Assembly: GCF_039523075.1 (NCBI RefSeq)
Contig: NZ_BAAAEP010000017.1
Coordinates: forward strand, 15,664-79,663
Source of the DNA: Caenispirillum bisanense
GTDB lineage: Bacteria > Pseudomonadota > Alphaproteobacteria > Rhodospirillales > Rhodospirillaceae
Direction of reading: 5' to 3'
Length of the DNA stretch: 64,000 bases
Positions 63,147-64,000 of the stretch are shown piece by piece. The notes under the pieces are model-generated. The model saw only the letters and a program-made list of their open reading frames with translations. It was not told the origin of the DNA and searched no databases. Every line of letters starts with the position of its first letter. Position 1 is the stretch's first letter. Made by a program: the position numbers and the translations under genes.

Positions 63147-63848
63147 TCATTCGCCCCTCACCTCCTCCACCAGGTCACGCAGGCGCTCGACGTCGAGCAC
63201 CACCAGGGCATCGGCATCGCGGCGGACGATCTTCTGGCGCGACAGGTCGTTCAGCACCCGCGCCACCGTCTCGCGTGTGGTGCTGACGCGGGCGGCGATG
63301 TCGGAATGCACCGGGATGGGGCGGATGCGGGCGTGGCCTTCGGGGGTGCGCTTGGCGGTGCGGCACAGCGCCAGCAGGTCGGCATGGACGCGGTTGTTGG
63401 CGCCGAGGGTCGACAGGTCGAGGATGCGGGCGCCGGATACGCGAATCACCCGCGCCAGCCGCCGCATGAGGGCCAGCGCCACGTCGGGATGGTCGCGCAG
63501 CACGCGCAGGAACTGTTCGGCGGTCAGGCTGGCGACGGTGGTGTCGCCGATGGCCATGACGCTGGCCGAGCGCGGGCTGCCGTCCAGCGCCGCCAGCTCG
63601 CCGAACACACCGCCGGCGGAAATGTCGTCCAGGGCGATCTCGCGGCCGGAGAGGGAGTAGATCACCACCCGCACCGCCCCGGTGATGACGAAAAACACGT
63701 CGCGGCTGTCGGAACTGCGGTCGATGATCTGCTCGCCGCCGGCGTATTTCTTCCAGCGGCAGGCACGCGCCAGCGCATCCCGTTCGTCGGAGGTCAGGCT
63801 GTCCAGCAGCGGAATGCCGACCAGGGCAGGCGTGGCTACTTCGGTCAC
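63147..63848 (-). CDS. Crp/Fnr-family transcriptional regulator
   Basis: This 233-residue regulator has a cyclic-nucleotide-binding-like domain (about 10-125) containing FFVITGAVRVVIYSLSGREI and GVFGELAALDGSPRSASVMA. The PRSASV stretch matches the phosphate-binding cassette of cAMP-binding proteins. An HTH follows (about 170-225, VHSDIAARVSTTRETVARVL). It has no FNR cysteine set, so it is CRP-like. The GTG at 63848 has GGGGGAG six bases upstream. A GTG at 63863 is the alternative. Confidence 0.9.
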   Translation of the reverse strand: MTEVATPALVGIPLLDSLTSDERDALARACRWKKYAGGEQIIDRSSDSRDVFFVITGAVRVVIYSLSGREIALDDISAGGVFGELAALDGSPRSASVMAIGDTTVASLTAEQFLRVLRDHPDVALALMRRLARVIRVSGARILDLSTLGANNRVHADLLALCRTAKRTPEGHARIRPIPVHSDIAARVSTTRETVARVLNDLSRQKIVRRDADALVVLDVERLRDLVEEVRGE

Positions 63849-63956
63849 GGTGCTCTCCCCCACTGAGCCGGGCCGTCCCTGCCGCCGTTCCCTCCCCGCC
63901 GGGCGGCGGCGGCTGCGGCCCCGTTGATTACCGATGTATATACCCCGCCCGCCGCG

Positions 63957-64000
63957 TCAGCGGAAGACGACGGTCTTGGCGCCGTTGATGAGCACCCGGC
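63957..64000 (-). CDS. 3' end of an unidentified gene
   Basis: The last 14 codons plus a TGA stop of a minus-strand gene are visible, reading as RVLINGAKTVVFR at the end. It is too short for a confident family. The next gene downstream on this strand is the Crp/Fnr regulator, about 110 bp away. Confidence 0.5.
   Translation of the reverse strand, partial: RVLINGAKTVVFR

Overview
The window is very GC-rich (roughly 70% by eye) and reads as an alphaproteobacterial chromosome, most likely of the Rhodospirillales. This placement is an inference. It rests on gene content (HdaA-type DnaA regulator, DivK-type response regulator, DUF2336 and DUF2066 proteins, OxyR/Dps pair, GatCAB) and on the gene order pyrB-pyrC-plsY-dprA-topA-rnr. 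Nothing suggests a plasmid or prophage. There is no transposase, integrase, rRNA operon or CRISPR array.

1-9.1 kb: a MocR/PdxR regulator cut by the window edge, an Lrp regulator divergent from a leucine-type dehydrogenase, small envelope proteins, two convergent GNAT acetyltransferases that overlap, a metallo-beta-lactamase-fold hydrolase, a 186-bp inverted-repeat element, a tandem pair of EamA transporters and a peptidoglycan amidase. 9.1-13.5 kb: RNase P RNA with its own promoter, a VapBC-type module, and a diguanylate cyclase translationally coupled to a DUF2336 protein. 13.5-21.6 kb: a ppk-ppx operon with a SixA-like phosphatase opposite it, exported proteins, a LysM/L,D-transpeptidase and an alanine-zipper lipoprotein.

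21.7-34.5 kb: hdaA, an AI-2E/PerM-type permease, a CDP-alcohol phosphatidyltransferase and a DUF2066 gene, divergent from purM-purN; then a triple-PDZ protein, an esterase, a GST, a hybrid histidine kinase, an acyl-CoA ligase and tRNA-Ser(GCU) with a consensus promoter. 34.5-40.1 kb: a YbaK deacylase, oxyR/dps, a second GST, an unknown protein behind a good Fur-box candidate, a methyltransferase, a HEPN-domain protein and a small membrane protein.

40.2-41.2 kb is the most unusual stretch. A unit of about 356 bp occurs three times in tandem. On the minus strand each unit has a promoter-like sequence, a leader, a strong Shine-Dalgarno, an ORF of exactly 30 codons plus stop, and a 13-bp hairpin. 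The hairpin pairs fully only as minus-strand RNA, because its G-U pairs become A-C mismatches on the other strand. A conserved plus-strand promoter-like sequence would make an RNA antisense to each ORF. I found no known family for it.

41.3-64 kb: gatCAB, ruvX, a second Lrp with two LysE-type exporters, a second toxin-antitoxin pair, an AEC transporter, a double-hemerythrin protein, a NUDIX hydrolase, pyrB-pyrC (the PyrC homologue lacks its HxH metal motif), plsY, dprA, topA, a second inverted-repeat element just before rnr, an S41 peptidase lipoprotein, rpmG, divK, a DUF423 protein and a Crp/Fnr regulator. Many neighbours are joined by ATGA or GTGA overlaps, so translational coupling is common here.
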